NCBI GenBank assembly: GCA_017307165.1
Contig: JAFKGK010000005.1
Coordinates: 1-64,000, forward strand
Reading direction: 5' to 3'
Source: Candidatus Melainabacteria bacterium
GTDB lineage: Bacteria; Cyanobacteriota; Vampirovibrionia; Obscuribacterales; Obscuribacteraceae
Length of the DNA: 64,000 nucleotides
Position 1 is the first letter of the stretch. Each line of letters begins with the position of its first letter. Both the position numbers and the translations under genes were made by a program. The notes under the pieces were generated by a model. That model was not told the origin of the DNA. It saw nothing but the letters and a program-made list of their open reading frames with translations, and searched no databases. Below, one piece after another: positions 26,563 through 35,997 of this stretch.

Positions 26563-28584
26563 TTAAGGATATATGGCGCTGTTTGGTATCTCGTCGAGCT
26601 TATTGAGCAATTTGCGCGTAAACATATCATGCATGACTAGGGTGTAATCAGAAGCCATGCCGAGCGATTGTCTGATTACCGATGCTACTCCGGTGCGGTC
26701 TTCATCCTTGCCGTACTTGGGTTGCAACTCGACTGCCAGTACGTAAAAGGGATATTCTGGAAAAGTGTGCAGATGCATTTTGACAAATTGCACTTTTCGA
26801 TACAGGTCTGGTGCATGGCTAAAAAATGAATGCAGGACTTCGATATCATGCTTGCTGAGGTCGTGGGTCTCAAATGTGCATTTTTCGTTGATCTTTGAAC
26901 GCTCGTTGGCAGATGCTTCAAAGCGTTTGTGAAATTCTTCGCGCCTCTCCGTAAAAGCTTTTGCTTCTTGTGGCTTCTTGCGCTTTTCGAGATATGATGC
27001 GGCGATCATACAAATCTCTGGTTGCAGCAATATTTTTTTACTGGCTGCGCGTTCGAGGTGGATGATGCCATCGTCGTCGTCTTCGTCTAGTTTTATTCGG
27101 CCGACGACGTAATTGGCATTGACGTCGATTTGATCAAGCTCCAATATCTGTTCGTAGACCGGCCGTGCACGCTTTAAATCGTGCAGTCTGGCTATGGCTG
27201 CTGCTTTTTCTCTCAATAATTCGATGCGTTCGGCAAGAGGCTTTTGTTCATCTAGTTTCGCTATTTCGACTTCTAATTCTTCCAGTCTCTTATGTTGCTC
27301 CTGATAATATTCGTAGTCATTGACCCAGGATTCTGAGATGTTTTGCAGCCATTGCTCAGAAAGACGGCTGAGTGTTGTCTCCATGTGCGAACCGAGAAAT
27401 GCTCTGGCTGCAGATTGTTCGCTGGACATTGGAGCGAGTAGCGTGCGCAAGCGATCCTCTGTCGGCAGGCCTTCATCAGTGAGTTGGAGGTCGCTTGCAA
27501 ACAATCCATTGCATACTCTGGTTTTGAGAGGTGGGTGAGTGTCGTATCCAGAGCCTTTGTCGGCTAAGGCATCTTTGAGAGAGTCAAAGATTTGAGTGCG
27601 CACGCTCTTATCGTGACCTTTTGGTACTGCCTCCAAGTCTTGATTGCCGAGATAAGCGGCAAAGCGGTGATAAACATCATCCGGAGCTTGCGGGACCGTT
27701 TTGCGAGTGTCGACGAGCTCTTCCCAAAAGATGTTTTCGATGACTGACTCCTGAGGCAGGGACAGCATCGAATTGATGAAATTATCCTTGCCAGCGATCT
27801 CTGTCGCGTTAAGATCGGCCTCGAGCTCGTGCTTGCGCTTGATACTAAATGTGAGGGCATTGAAGCGTGGTGTCACCCAAAAGAAATAGAGGAGGAATGG
27901 CAGGCCGAGGATGCCATCTTGCAGATTGTTGATGAGATTGTCAAAACGCATGCTGAGCTTGTAGACCCAGGCATTGCTTTTGGAGTGATTGCCTGAGAGG
28001 TGCCCGAGTTCGTGGGAGAGTACGGCCTTAAAATAATCGGGACGCTGGGTGAGCATTAAAGGGAGGCCGACATAAAGATAGTTTTTGTGCCAGCCCAAAA
28101 AGCCCAGTCTGGGTATTTGTGTGACCATGGCATTCATGTCGGCAGTGTAAAAAACCTTATGTACAGGAGTTCTGAGACGGCTGGAGATTTCATCGATCAG
28201 GCTAAACAATTGCGGAGCTTCGGCGCGCTTAATCTCAAAGCCTGGAGGTGGAGTGATTTTGACAAAGAGAGATTTAAAAATGACAACGATCGGCACGATC
28301 AAGATGAGCGAGAGCTTGGCGCCAAGAACGCTTGCATGATGCGAAAAAAGAAAGCCGATTATGGCAAGAGTCATAACTGAGTATGTAAGTAAGACGGCCG
28401 CAATAAAAAAGTAAACTGAACTCCCGAGCAGTTTTACTTTGAGACTGTGCAAACCAGGGTTTTCGATCAACTCCCGATCTGCATTTTTTGCAGCTGCCTC
28501 AAATGCTTCATCACTGAGTCCAAGTTTTGCGCCCGATCTGATCAGCTTGTCTACGAGTGTGTCTTTAGTCGAAAAAGTAGCCAT
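26563..28584 (-). CDS. M48-family membrane metalloprotease with C-terminal TPR-like region
   Basis: 673 residues. Two hydrophobic segments at about 52-80 and 90-108 precede an M48 peptidase domain with the zinc motif HELGH (191-195) and the third ligand in HELEAD about 65 residues later; two more hydrophobic stretches flank it. The C-terminal 270 residues are helical with a coiled coil (HKRLEELEVEIAKL) and TPR-like pairs. HtpX/Oma1-type relatives degrade damaged membrane proteins. The long soluble tail is unusual and could recruit substrates. It is separated by 16 bases from the AI-2E family gene upstream, so an operon is likely. Confidence 0.87.
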   Translation of the reverse strand: MATFSTKDTLVDKLIRSGAKLGLSDEAFEAAAKNADRELIENPGLHSLKVKLLGSSVYFFIAAVLLTYSVMTLAIIGFLFSHHASVLGAKLSLILIVPIVVIFKSLFVKITPPPGFEIKRAEAPQLFSLIDEISSRLRTPVHKVFYTADMNAMVTQIPRLGFLGWHKNYLYVGLPLMLTQRPDYFKAVLSHELGHLSGNHSKSNAWVYKLSMRFDNLINNLQDGILGLPFLLYFFWVTPRFNALTFSIKRKHELEADLNATEIAGKDNFINSMLSLPQESVIENIFWEELVDTRKTVPQAPDDVYHRFAAYLGNQDLEAVPKGHDKSVRTQIFDSLKDALADKGSGYDTHPPLKTRVCNGLFASDLQLTDEGLPTEDRLRTLLAPMSSEQSAARAFLGSHMETTLSRLSEQWLQNISESWVNDYEYYQEQHKRLEELEVEIAKLDEQKPLAERIELLREKAAAIARLHDLKRARPVYEQILELDQIDVNANYVVGRIKLDEDDDDGIIHLERAASKKILLQPEICMIAASYLEKRKKPQEAKAFTERREEFHKRFEASANERSKINEKCTFETHDLSKHDIEVLHSFFSHAPDLYRKVQFVKMHLHTFPEYPFYVLAVELQPKYGKDEDRTGVASVIRQSLGMASDYTLVMHDMFTRKLLNKLDEIPNSAIYP

Positions 28585-28600
28585 ATCTATTATGCAAAAC

Positions 28601-29665
28601 TTAGGTAGACGGAGGGTCGTCTTCGTGTGGCAATATGATGCGTGATTCGTTGTCTTCGGGGGGATAGAGAAAATCGATGATTTCTTTGATCGAGGCTGCT
28701 ACAGGAATGGCAATCAGCATGCCGAGTGCACCAGCCATGACCTCGCCGCATAATACGGCAAAGATGATGGCGAGAGGGTGCAATTCGACAGCGTGCCCGA
28801 TAAAGCGTGGCACGACTACGTAGTCTTCGATGAGACGGGCGATCCAGTAGCCGAGGATAATCCAGATGGCTACTTGTACACCGTGCTGGGCGACACCGAC
28901 TATGGTGGCGATAGTGATGGCGAGAAATGGCCCGAGTACGGGGATGATCTCAAGAAAGCCGCTCAAAATAGCAATCAAAAGAGCGTATTTGATCTTGAGC
29001 CAAAAGTGCAGGATGCCATACGCAACACAGCTCATCAAGACTATGAGAAACAATTGGCCACGCACGTATTTTGAGAGCATGACATTCATCTGATTGGACA
29101 ATTTGCGGACTGTTTCGCGTTCTTTGGATGGTACGAAACGCAGGAGAAAATGACCGACTCTGGCCGAGTCGATGATGAGATAGATGCTCGATACGGTGCA
29201 GACCAAAATAGCAAGGAGGCTCTTGGAGAGTATGCCGCCTAAGTGCATGATTTCTTCGGGTGAGCCATAGCTTTGTTCGAGGTTGGCCATCAATTCGGCT
29301 GTAGTGTGCTCGATGTCGATGTTCCAACCAAAGCTGGTGGACATCTGGCCCAGCAAGTTGCGGACTATGTCAGAGCGCTGGGCGACGAGCGCTTGAAACT
29401 GGTCGGTGATCGATTGGCCAAACCAGGCGGTGGCAAAAAAAACGGTGATGGCAAAGCCTATATAGAGGATGCCGACTGAGATCGCGGGCTTGATCTTGAG
29501 ACTTGCGCTCATGCTATTGACCACGGGGATCAATAGATAGGCGATGATGCCTCCGACTATAAATGGCGGAAACACTTCTCTAATCTGGTATAAAAACCAG
29601 AACAGGCCCATGACCAGAAGCCATTTAAACAAATTACCGCTCTGCGTTCTTGCTGACTCGCTCAT
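28601..29665 (-). CDS. AI-2E family transporter (PerM/YdiK-type membrane protein)
   Basis: 354 residues with about eight membrane helices in the pattern of this family: an N-terminal pair (LLVMGLFWFLYQI and FIVGGIIAYLL), an amphipathic soluble segment, then the conserved FLEIIPVLGPFLAITIAT and the terminal LCGEVMAGALGMLIAIPVAA. Family members have been linked to export of autoinducer-2, or Na+/H+ exchange, so the substrate is open. The C-terminus is acidic (about 15 residues). It lies just upstream of the M48 gene on the same strand. Confidence 0.88.
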   Translation of the reverse strand: MSESARTQSGNLFKWLLVMGLFWFLYQIREVFPPFIVGGIIAYLLIPVVNSMSASLKIKPAISVGILYIGFAITVFFATAWFGQSITDQFQALVAQRSDIVRNLLGQMSTSFGWNIDIEHTTAELMANLEQSYGSPEEIMHLGGILSKSLLAILVCTVSSIYLIIDSARVGHFLLRFVPSKERETVRKLSNQMNVMLSKYVRGQLFLIVLMSCVAYGILHFWLKIKYALLIAILSGFLEIIPVLGPFLAITIATIVGVAQHGVQVAIWIILGYWIARLIEDYVVVPRFIGHAVELHPLAIIFAVLCGEVMAGALGMLIAIPVAASIKEIIDFLYPPEDNESRIILPHEDDPPST

Positions 29666-29693
29666 GTTCAGGATTCGTCTTTCTGTTTTTGGT

Positions 29694-30941
29694 TTACTTG
29701 ACCGCTTGCAGGGTCTTTTCTTTTTCGTTCTTGAGGGATTGGACTCCCGCGGCTACTAGCTTGGTCAAAAGCCAGCTAGGCCTAAATCTCTCGCCCTGTT
29801 CTTGATGATAAGCGAGGATGTCTTGCAATGTCTGGGCAAGGCCTTTTTTGTCAGCTAGTTCGAGCAGGCTAAACTTGAAGCCGCAGCCCGAGCGCATGCC
29901 GGTGTTGATGTCATCAGCTTGTACGACTTTTTCTTGCAGGCAGTAGAGAGCCTCATTAAACATGGGCAGGAGCACGCGGTCTGGGCTAAAGGGGCGTGAT
30001 TGCCCTTTTTTGCTGGTCTTGCACTCGCTATCGACCTGGGCGATGAGCTTTTGCAGTTCTGGGTTGATGGGCTTGGCTTCGCCTTTTACCTGATCTTTGC
30101 TGTGGACATAGAAACCGACTCCGGTTTTTTGGCCGAGCATCTTGGCCTCGACCATCTTTTTGAGCAGAGGCGCTGGGCTAAACCTGGGACCATATTGTTG
30201 GTGCAAAAAGGTGTTGACGTGGGCGCAAACATCGACACCAGTGAGATCAAAGAGGGCAAATGGGCCCATGGGTAGCCCCTGAGCGACGACTTGCTCGTCG
30301 ATGGTCGCGACGTCGGCCAGACCTTCTTGCAGGGCGTGTACTGCCTCATTCATATAGGTGAAAAGCACACGATTGACGAGAAAGCCGGGGCATTCTTCGA
30401 CCTCTATGGGTGTCTTGCGTGCGCTCTTGCAAAGCTCGATAGCGGCTTCGACAGTTTCGCGGCTGGTCTTGACGCCGGGGATGACCTCGACGAGTTTCAT
30501 AAATTGGGCAGGGTTGAAAAAGTGCATGCCGACCACTTTGTCCGGGCGCTGGGTCGCGGCTGCAATTTCTGAGATGGAAAGTGCCGAGGTATTGGATGCC
30601 AGTATGGCGTGAGGAGGGCAGATGCGGTCGAGAGTCTTAAAGATATCGAGTTTTACCGAGATTTCTTCAAACGCTGCTTCGATGACGATGTCGACGTCTT
30701 TAAAGTCGTCGTAGCTGGTCGTGCCCTTGATGAGGGCCATGTGTTGGTCGGCCTGCTCTTGCGTAAGCGATGCCTTTTTGACGCGCGAATCATACATGCG
30801 TTTGATATTGGAAACACCGCGGTCGACGAAAGCTTGATCGACGTCTTTTAAAAGTACCTCGATGCCAAGTTGGCTCAAGACGCAAGCTATGCCCGATCCC
30901 ATGGCTCCGGCGCCGACTACGGCCGCTTTTTGCAAACGCAT
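29694..30941 (-). CDS. 3-hydroxyacyl-CoA dehydrogenase (3-hydroxybutyryl-CoA type)
   Basis: 415 residues from ATG 30941; a longer frame to 31049 adds a non-conserved leader. A Rossmann NAD motif opens the protein (AAVVGAGAMGSGIACVLSQ), followed by IEAAFEEISVK, LASNTSALSISEIA, the catalytic-site GMHFFNPAQFMKLVEVIPG and GFLVNRVL. Two C-terminal 3HCDH domains follow (YGPRFSPAPLLKKMV and YHQEQGERFRPSWLL), as in the dehydrogenase half of FadB. It oxidises L-3-hydroxyacyl-CoA with NAD+ in fatty acid breakdown or butyrate/PHB metabolism. No hydratase domain is fused and no other beta-oxidation gene is adjacent. Confidence 0.93.
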   Translation of the reverse strand: MRLQKAAVVGAGAMGSGIACVLSQLGIEVLLKDVDQAFVDRGVSNIKRMYDSRVKKASLTQEQADQHMALIKGTTSYDDFKDVDIVIEAAFEEISVKLDIFKTLDRICPPHAILASNTSALSISEIAAATQRPDKVVGMHFFNPAQFMKLVEVIPGVKTSRETVEAAIELCKSARKTPIEVEECPGFLVNRVLFTYMNEAVHALQEGLADVATIDEQVVAQGLPMGPFALFDLTGVDVCAHVNTFLHQQYGPRFSPAPLLKKMVEAKMLGQKTGVGFYVHSKDQVKGEAKPINPELQKLIAQVDSECKTSKKGQSRPFSPDRVLLPMFNEALYCLQEKVVQADDINTGMRSGCGFKFSLLELADKKGLAQTLQDILAYHQEQGERFRPSWLLTKLVAAGVQSLKNEKEKTLQAVK

Positions 30942-31109
30942 TTTTGACCCTCTCACGAAAGTATCTGGACAAAGGGCTATGCTAGCATCTTCTCGCATGT
31001 TTAAATTATGTGAACAGCTAAAAACGACCTGCCCCTCGGGCCGGGTCAATATGGTGTCCCTGGTTCTCAGTCCCGATTATTTGTCCATTTGATTATATAG
31101 GTACAAGAC

Positions 31110-32573
31110 ATGGCCCTCATGACATCATTGATGAGAAGACCCTCCGAGGACAGTATCTCGGCATTGGATGCCAATACTCCCAAGCACCTCAATTGGATCA
31201 TGCTGACGGCGCTCGGCATCGGTGCGACTATCGGCGCGGGCATCTTTGCCATGCCTGGCATCATCGCAGGCAAGGCCGGTCCAGCTGGTATCTTGTCCTT
31301 TATCATCACCGGCCTGGTGATCATGATCGTGGCAATTTGCTATGACAAGTTTTCGCAGCGTATCCCCACTGGCGTATCTGCCTATAGCTATGTCTATCAT
31401 TCGATAGGTGAGTTGGTGGCCTGGGTAGTTGCTTTTGGTTTGTTTCTCGAGTACAGCTTTGGTTCTTCGGCGGTGGCGATCGCCTGGGGCGAGTACCTCA
31501 AAAATGCCACCGGCAATTCGACATTTCTCCCAGCATTTTGGTTTGGCCCAACTCTTGGGCCTAATGGCGAGTTTGTCTTTGGTATCAATATCATTGCCAT
31601 GGCTGTGGTGGCGGTCGTCACCTTGATTCTTGTCTTTGGCGGCGTCGCAAAATCCGCCAAGCTCAATTTTTTGCTGGTCTTGCTCAAATTGGGTCTATTG
31701 GTGACTTTTTTGGCGGTTGGCATCCCTCATATCAATCCCAAAAACTGGCAAAATTTTATGCCCTTCGGCTGGGAAGGCGTCATGGCTGGTGCAGCCACAG
31801 CGGTTTTTCCTTACGTGGGCTTTGATGCTCTGTTTACCTTTGCGCGTGAGTCCAAGAGTCTCAAGGATACGAGATTGGCGACTTACTGGTGTGTCGGTAT
31901 CGTAGCGGCGCTCTATATAACGGTCATGGCCGTTGCTACCGGTCTGGCTCCTTGTTTTATCAATGGTCAGCCCAATCAATTGTTTGTCGGTTCGGATGCT
32001 GCTGCTCCTCTGGCCAAGTTGCTGGATGCTGCAGGCGAGGGTTGGACCGCCAAGTTTATTTCCACTGGCGCAGTGCTAGGCATCTTTAATGTGTTGCTGG
32101 TTTTGTGCATGGGTGGACCGCGCATTTTTAAAAACATGGCTGAGGATGGTTTGCTGCCTCCAGTCTTTGCAAAATCTCACAAGGGCAACCCGACCCTGGG
32201 TATCATCCTCAATGGTGCGATAGTGGCTCTGACAGCCGGCTTTGTGCCTTTTGGCAAGATTGCCGACATGATGGTGCTCGGCACTCTGGTGGCATTTATC
32301 TTTGTGTGTCTCGGCGCCTGGCGTCTCAAGCTGGTCAACCCGGTGTTGGCTCTGGTTGGCGCTCTTGCTTGCGCCTATCTCGGTGCCAAACTGGATCCAA
32401 TGGTTTTGCAAGTCTATGCAATTACTTTGCCCACAGGTCTGGTGATCTATTTTGCTTACGGTTTTCGTCATAGCAAACTCTCACGTGCCAAAGCCGCAGA
32501 TGCCTTGAGTGCAGGGGTGTCTGGTGGCGTGGAGCCAGTGGTGCCGCAGAGTGAAGAGTTGGTCAGCAAATAG
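31110..32573 (+). CDS. APC-superfamily amino acid permease (cationic amino acid transporter-like)
   Basis: 487 residues, 12-14 membrane helices. TM1 has the signature GIGATIGAGIFAMPGIIAG; TM2 follows with KAGPAGILSFIITGLV, then YSYVYHSIGELVAW, and the conserved FPYVGFDALFTFARESK in the middle. It resembles the CAT/YfnA group of amino acid:H+ symporters. The first 25 residues are cytoplasmic. The C-terminal tail is soluble and short. A long palindromic repeat begins 28 bases after the stop and may serve as its transcription end. Confidence 0.88.
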   Translation: MALMTSLMRRPSEDSISALDANTPKHLNWIMLTALGIGATIGAGIFAMPGIIAGKAGPAGILSFIITGLVIMIVAICYDKFSQRIPTGVSAYSYVYHSIGELVAWVVAFGLFLEYSFGSSAVAIAWGEYLKNATGNSTFLPAFWFGPTLGPNGEFVFGINIIAMAVVAVVTLILVFGGVAKSAKLNFLLVLLKLGLLVTFLAVGIPHINPKNWQNFMPFGWEGVMAGAATAVFPYVGFDALFTFARESKSLKDTRLATYWCVGIVAALYITVMAVATGLAPCFINGQPNQLFVGSDAAAPLAKLLDAAGEGWTAKFISTGAVLGIFNVLLVLCMGGPRIFKNMAEDGLLPPVFAKSHKGNPTLGIILNGAIVALTAGFVPFGKIADMMVLGTLVAFIFVCLGAWRLKLVNPVLALVGALACAYLGAKLDPMVLQVYAITLPTGLVIYFAYGFRHSKLSRAKAADALSAGVSGGVEPVVPQSEELVSK

Positions 32574-32600
32574 ACGCAATCCTGAGTCTTTGTGTTGTAG

Positions 32601-32664
32601 GTGGATGGAATAAATAGCCGCCCGCTTTGCGAAGCACCGGCGGGCGGCTATAAATTCCATCCAC
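32601..32664. repeat. long palindrome, element 1 (conserved-loop repeat)
   Basis: 25-base arms 32601-32625 (GTGGATGGAATAAATAGCCG then CCCGC) and 32640-32664 pair at 23 of 25 positions around the 14-base loop TTTGCGAAGCACCG (32626-32639). No T-run follows. It lies 28 bases after the permease stop. Confidence 0.9.
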
Positions 32665-32840
32665 CCAAACCTTTTATCAGAAATGTATGGAAGGTAATTG
32701 GCCTAGAGTGGCTGGCAATAACGCTTTTGATTGACTGATTTTGCTGAAATGAAGGCGGAAATGAGATCAGTGGTGCCAATTTTGCTGAACTGAGATCAAA
32801 AAATAAGGTAGATATTGGGATTGATAAATCAATGACAGTA

Positions 32841-32906
32841 GCGGATGGGGCAAATTGTGTAGGCCGCTTTGCGCAGCACCGGCGGCCGGCAATTTGTGCC
32901 ATCCGC
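32841..32906. repeat. long palindrome, element 2 (conserved-loop repeat)
   Basis: Outer arms GCGGATGGGGCAAATTG (32841-32857) and 32890-32906 pair at 15 of 17 positions; inner arms GGCCGC (32862-32867) and GCGGCC (32882-32887) enclose the loop TTTGCGCAGCACCG. The loop differs from element 1 at one base while the arms differ widely, so the loop is what is kept. It has the same end motif (GGATGG...CCATCC). Confidence 0.88.
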
Positions 32907-33003
32907 GTCACTGCCTAATGCATTAATCACTATTCGGGATCAGCCCTATGTGCCATCCGCGTCACTGCCTAATGCATTAATCATTATTCGGGATCAGCCC
33001 TAT
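32896..33003. repeat. 54-bp direct tandem repeat, two copies, at the 3' end of polA
   Basis: Units 32896-32949 and 32950-33003 differ at one base (AATCAC versus AATCAT). Each begins GTGCCATCCGC, which is also the end of palindrome 2, so the duplication seems to start inside that element. The second copy covers the polA stop codon (33000-33002). Confidence 0.92.
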
Positions 33004-35972
33004 TTGCAATCCATCCAATTTTTAGCAGCCGACATATCTACTTTCAGCGGCACCTTGAGATTGTGTCCGGTCGTCATGGCTCTATCTATCACTTCTTTGA
33101 CGCGATCTACTTCTTCGTCGGGCACTTCGAGCACAAGTTCGTCATGCACCTGCAGTATGAGCTTAGCCTTGAGATTGGCAAACTGCAGCTCTTTGTCCAG
33201 GTTGATCATGGCCAGTTTGATCAGATCTGCAGCCGAACCCTGGATCGGTGCATTGCAGGCCGCGCGCTCATCGGCACGCTTGATGTTTTCGTTGCGATCA
33301 TGCAGATGCCTAAAATACCGTTTGCGATGCCAGAGGGTCTCAGCGTAGCCCTTGTCGCGGGCATCCTGTATGGTGCTTTGCAAAAATCCCTGTACCTTGG
33401 GGTAGCGACTAAAGTACTTATCGATAAACTTTTGCGCTTCTTTTAAGGTAATGCCCAGATCCTGAGCAGTCGCAAATGCTCCTTGCTGATAAACCAGGGC
33501 AAAGTTGATCGTCTTGCCGACACGCCTCATGTCAGATGTCACTTCTTCGATCGACGGTACTTCAAATATTTCCATCGCTGTGCGCGCGTGGATATCCTGA
33601 TCTTTCTCAAAAGCATCCAATAAGAGCTCGTCCTGACTCATATCGGCCAGCAAGCGTAGCTCGATCTGCGAATAATCTGCCGAGATCAGCGAATGATCCT
33701 GTCTGGCCGGGATAAATGCCCTGCGGATGCGCCTGCCCAACTCAGTCCTGATCGGTATGTTTTGCAAGTTTGGATTTGAGCTCGAAAGCCTACCGGTTGC
33801 GGCGACTGTCTGATTAAACTCGCCATGCAGTCGATTGTCATGCGGGAGGATCGACTGTGGCAGAGCATCTACATAGGTCGAGCGCAATTTGGCTATGTGC
33901 CTGTATTCGAGAATCTTGCCGATGATCTCGTGCTCTTCTTTGAGAGCTTCGAGAACGCTGGCATCAGTCGAGTAGCCCGTCTTGGTCTTGCCCTTGGTCT
34001 TGAGGCCCAATTCTTCGAACAAGACTTTTTGCAATTGTTGAGTCGAGGCTATGTTAAAGCCATGCCCGGCGAGTGCATAGATCTCGGTCTCGAGCCTGGC
34101 AAGCTCGCTCGATAGCTCGGTCGAATAAGCTGCCAGATATTCTTTATCAAGGCAGACACCAGTTTGCTCCATCTTTGCCAGGACTTCGGATAAAGGCAAC
34201 TCCATCCCATAGAGCAGGTTGAGCTGCTCCTGATCGAGCTTATTGGCATAGTATCGCGTCAATTCTAGAGCCACACGAGCATCGTCGCCAGCATAGGGCG
34301 CAACACGCTCGATCGGCACCATATCCATGGTGAGTTGCTTGCGGCCAGTACCGATCAACTCGTCGATGCGCACCATCTTGTATCTAAAAACTCTATCGCA
34401 CTGGTCTTTGAGGCCGTGCTTTTGATCGGGGTTTTCGATATAGCTTGCCAGCATCGGATCAAAAACCATCGGTCCAAATAAGATGCCTACCCGCGAGAGT
34501 GCATTCATCTCAAATTTGCCGTTTTGCGCCACCTTGCCGATGGAGCGGTCTTCAAAGATCGGCTTGAGTTTGGCTGCCACTAGATCCGGTGATAGCTGCG
34601 TGCCCACCATGTGTTTGACTGGTACGTAATACACCTTTGTCGAAGCAGGATAGTACTCGGCTGCATTGCCATCCTCGTTGTGGGCGATCTGCTGTTTTGT
34701 ATCGAGTCGCAACGAATCATCAAAGGCAATTGCATAGCCGACGATCTGAGTATCGAGTGCATTGACCGATGTAGTCTCCAGATCAACCGAGATCACCGAT
34801 TGCTGCTGCATCGCTGCAATCATTTCATCCAGAGCTGCCTCATCTTGCACTATGATCGGCTGACAGGGGGCGATCTCGTTTGCCAGCTGCACTGCTGGCG
34901 GTGTCATTGCCGCATCGTTGCTATTGTACGGGTTGGCCGGTGGCGCTGCATTGCCGCCAAAGAGCGAGAGCTGCACGCCCGCTCCGATATCGGTCGCCTG
35001 ACCATCGGTGGACATTTCTGATTGGATTGCCGCGACCACCGCGCCTACACGCTCAGCTTCTTCGGCTGTCAATTCGCCTGTAAATCTGTTTAGCACCCGA
35101 CCGAGACGAGTCGTGAGCTGTCTAAAATTGAGCCTTTCAAAATATTCTTTGATTTTTTGCTCGGGCGGCTTGGTGAGCTTGGCGTGAGCAAAGTCAAAAT
35201 CGAGCGGGACGTCCAGTTTGATTGTCGCAAGCTCTCGCGAGATGTATGCGATCTCGCGTCCTTCGGTGAGCTTCTTTTTCATCGAGGCTGATTTGATATT
35301 GTCGAGATTGGCATAGATGCCATCGAGAGTCTTGTACTCGGCGAGCAATTGCTGAGCACCTTTCTCTCCTATGCCTTTTACCCCAGGTATATTGTCAGAG
35401 GCATCGCCGCAAAGAGCTTTAAAATCGACAACTTGCTCCGGCCAGATGCCCATGCGTTCAAAGACTTCGTTGCGACCGCAATTGACCAGGCCATCCTTGG
35501 TAGTCAGATGGATCTCGATGCCGCACTCGTCGGCGTCAACCAGTTGAAATGCGTCGCGATCCCCGGTCAGCACCACAACCTTATAACCGCGTGATTCGCC
35601 TTGCTTGGCCAGAGTGCCTATGATGTCGTCGGCTTCAAAACCTGCCGACTCTAGCACTGGGATACCAAAGGTAGCGACCACATCCTTGATAATAGGCCAT
35701 TGTACGGCCAGCTCATCGGGCATTTCCTTGCGGTTGGCCTTGTAGAGCTCGTACTGGATATGGCGAAAGGTCGGCTCTGAGCGATCAAAGCAGACGACCA
35801 GCATGTCGGGCTTCTGACGTTCGATTTGATCAAAGAGGCTGGAAAAGAAACCATGAATGGCCCAGCTCGGAGTACCATCCTTGGTGCGCATGGCCGTCCG
35901 CATCAAGGCGTAAAAAGCCCTAAATGCCAGTGAGCTACCATCTACCAGTACCAGTGTTTCTTTTTCTGTCAT
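33000..35972 (-). CDS. polA: DNA polymerase I
   Basis: 990 residues with all three domains. The 5' nuclease domain starts VLVDGSSLAFRAFYAL and includes FEADDIIGTLA and GDASDNIPGVKGIG. The 3'-5' exonuclease domain has VDLETT, then AQNGKFEMNAL (the second-motif Asp is Glu here) and YAGDDARVAL. The polymerase has SADYSQIELRLLA, the O-helix RRVGKTINFALVYQQGAF and QVHDELVLEVP. It fills gaps and removes primers in replication and repair. The O-helix keeps Arg, Lys, Phe and Tyr at the usual places but has Ala and Gln where most enzymes have Gly (FG...YG). A Glu-rich linker lies between the first two domains. Confidence 0.97.
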   Translation of the reverse strand: MTEKETLVLVDGSSLAFRAFYALMRTAMRTKDGTPSWAIHGFFSSLFDQIERQKPDMLVVCFDRSEPTFRHIQYELYKANRKEMPDELAVQWPIIKDVVATFGIPVLESAGFEADDIIGTLAKQGESRGYKVVVLTGDRDAFQLVDADECGIEIHLTTKDGLVNCGRNEVFERMGIWPEQVVDFKALCGDASDNIPGVKGIGEKGAQQLLAEYKTLDGIYANLDNIKSASMKKKLTEGREIAYISRELATIKLDVPLDFDFAHAKLTKPPEQKIKEYFERLNFRQLTTRLGRVLNRFTGELTAEEAERVGAVVAAIQSEMSTDGQATDIGAGVQLSLFGGNAAPPANPYNSNDAAMTPPAVQLANEIAPCQPIIVQDEAALDEMIAAMQQQSVISVDLETTSVNALDTQIVGYAIAFDDSLRLDTKQQIAHNEDGNAAEYYPASTKVYYVPVKHMVGTQLSPDLVAAKLKPIFEDRSIGKVAQNGKFEMNALSRVGILFGPMVFDPMLASYIENPDQKHGLKDQCDRVFRYKMVRIDELIGTGRKQLTMDMVPIERVAPYAGDDARVALELTRYYANKLDQEQLNLLYGMELPLSEVLAKMEQTGVCLDKEYLAAYSTELSSELARLETEIYALAGHGFNIASTQQLQKVLFEELGLKTKGKTKTGYSTDASVLEALKEEHEIIGKILEYRHIAKLRSTYVDALPQSILPHDNRLHGEFNQTVAATGRLSSSNPNLQNIPIRTELGRRIRRAFIPARQDHSLISADYSQIELRLLADMSQDELLLDAFEKDQDIHARTAMEIFEVPSIEEVTSDMRRVGKTINFALVYQQGAFATAQDLGITLKEAQKFIDKYFSRYPKVQGFLQSTIQDARDKGYAETLWHRKRYFRHLHDRNENIKRADERAACNAPIQGSAADLIKLAMINLDKELQFANLKAKLILQVHDELVLEVPDEEVDRVKEVIDRAMTTGHNLKVPLKVDMSAAKNWMDCK

Positions 35973-35997
35973 TGTATTGGGCCTTGACTTGATCGGT

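Larger units (their letters stand above)
32574..32999. other. 426-base gene-free region with palindromic and tandem repeats
   Basis: No credible gene on either strand. It contains two long palindromes with the same loop (32601-32664 and 32841-32906) and most of a 54-bp tandem duplication (32896-33003). Between the palindromes an ATTTTGCTGAA(A/C)TGA motif occurs twice in 60 bases. It separates the ends of the convergent permease and polA genes. Confidence 0.8.

Noticed and set aside
32601..32664. palindrome 1 as an ordinary rho-independent terminator
   Set aside because: No T-run follows on either side; the shared loop with element 2 points to a repeat family instead. A terminating role is still possible.
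32896..33003. tandem 54-bp repeat as a CRISPR array
   Set aside because: Only two directly adjacent copies without spacers, and no cas genes nearby.
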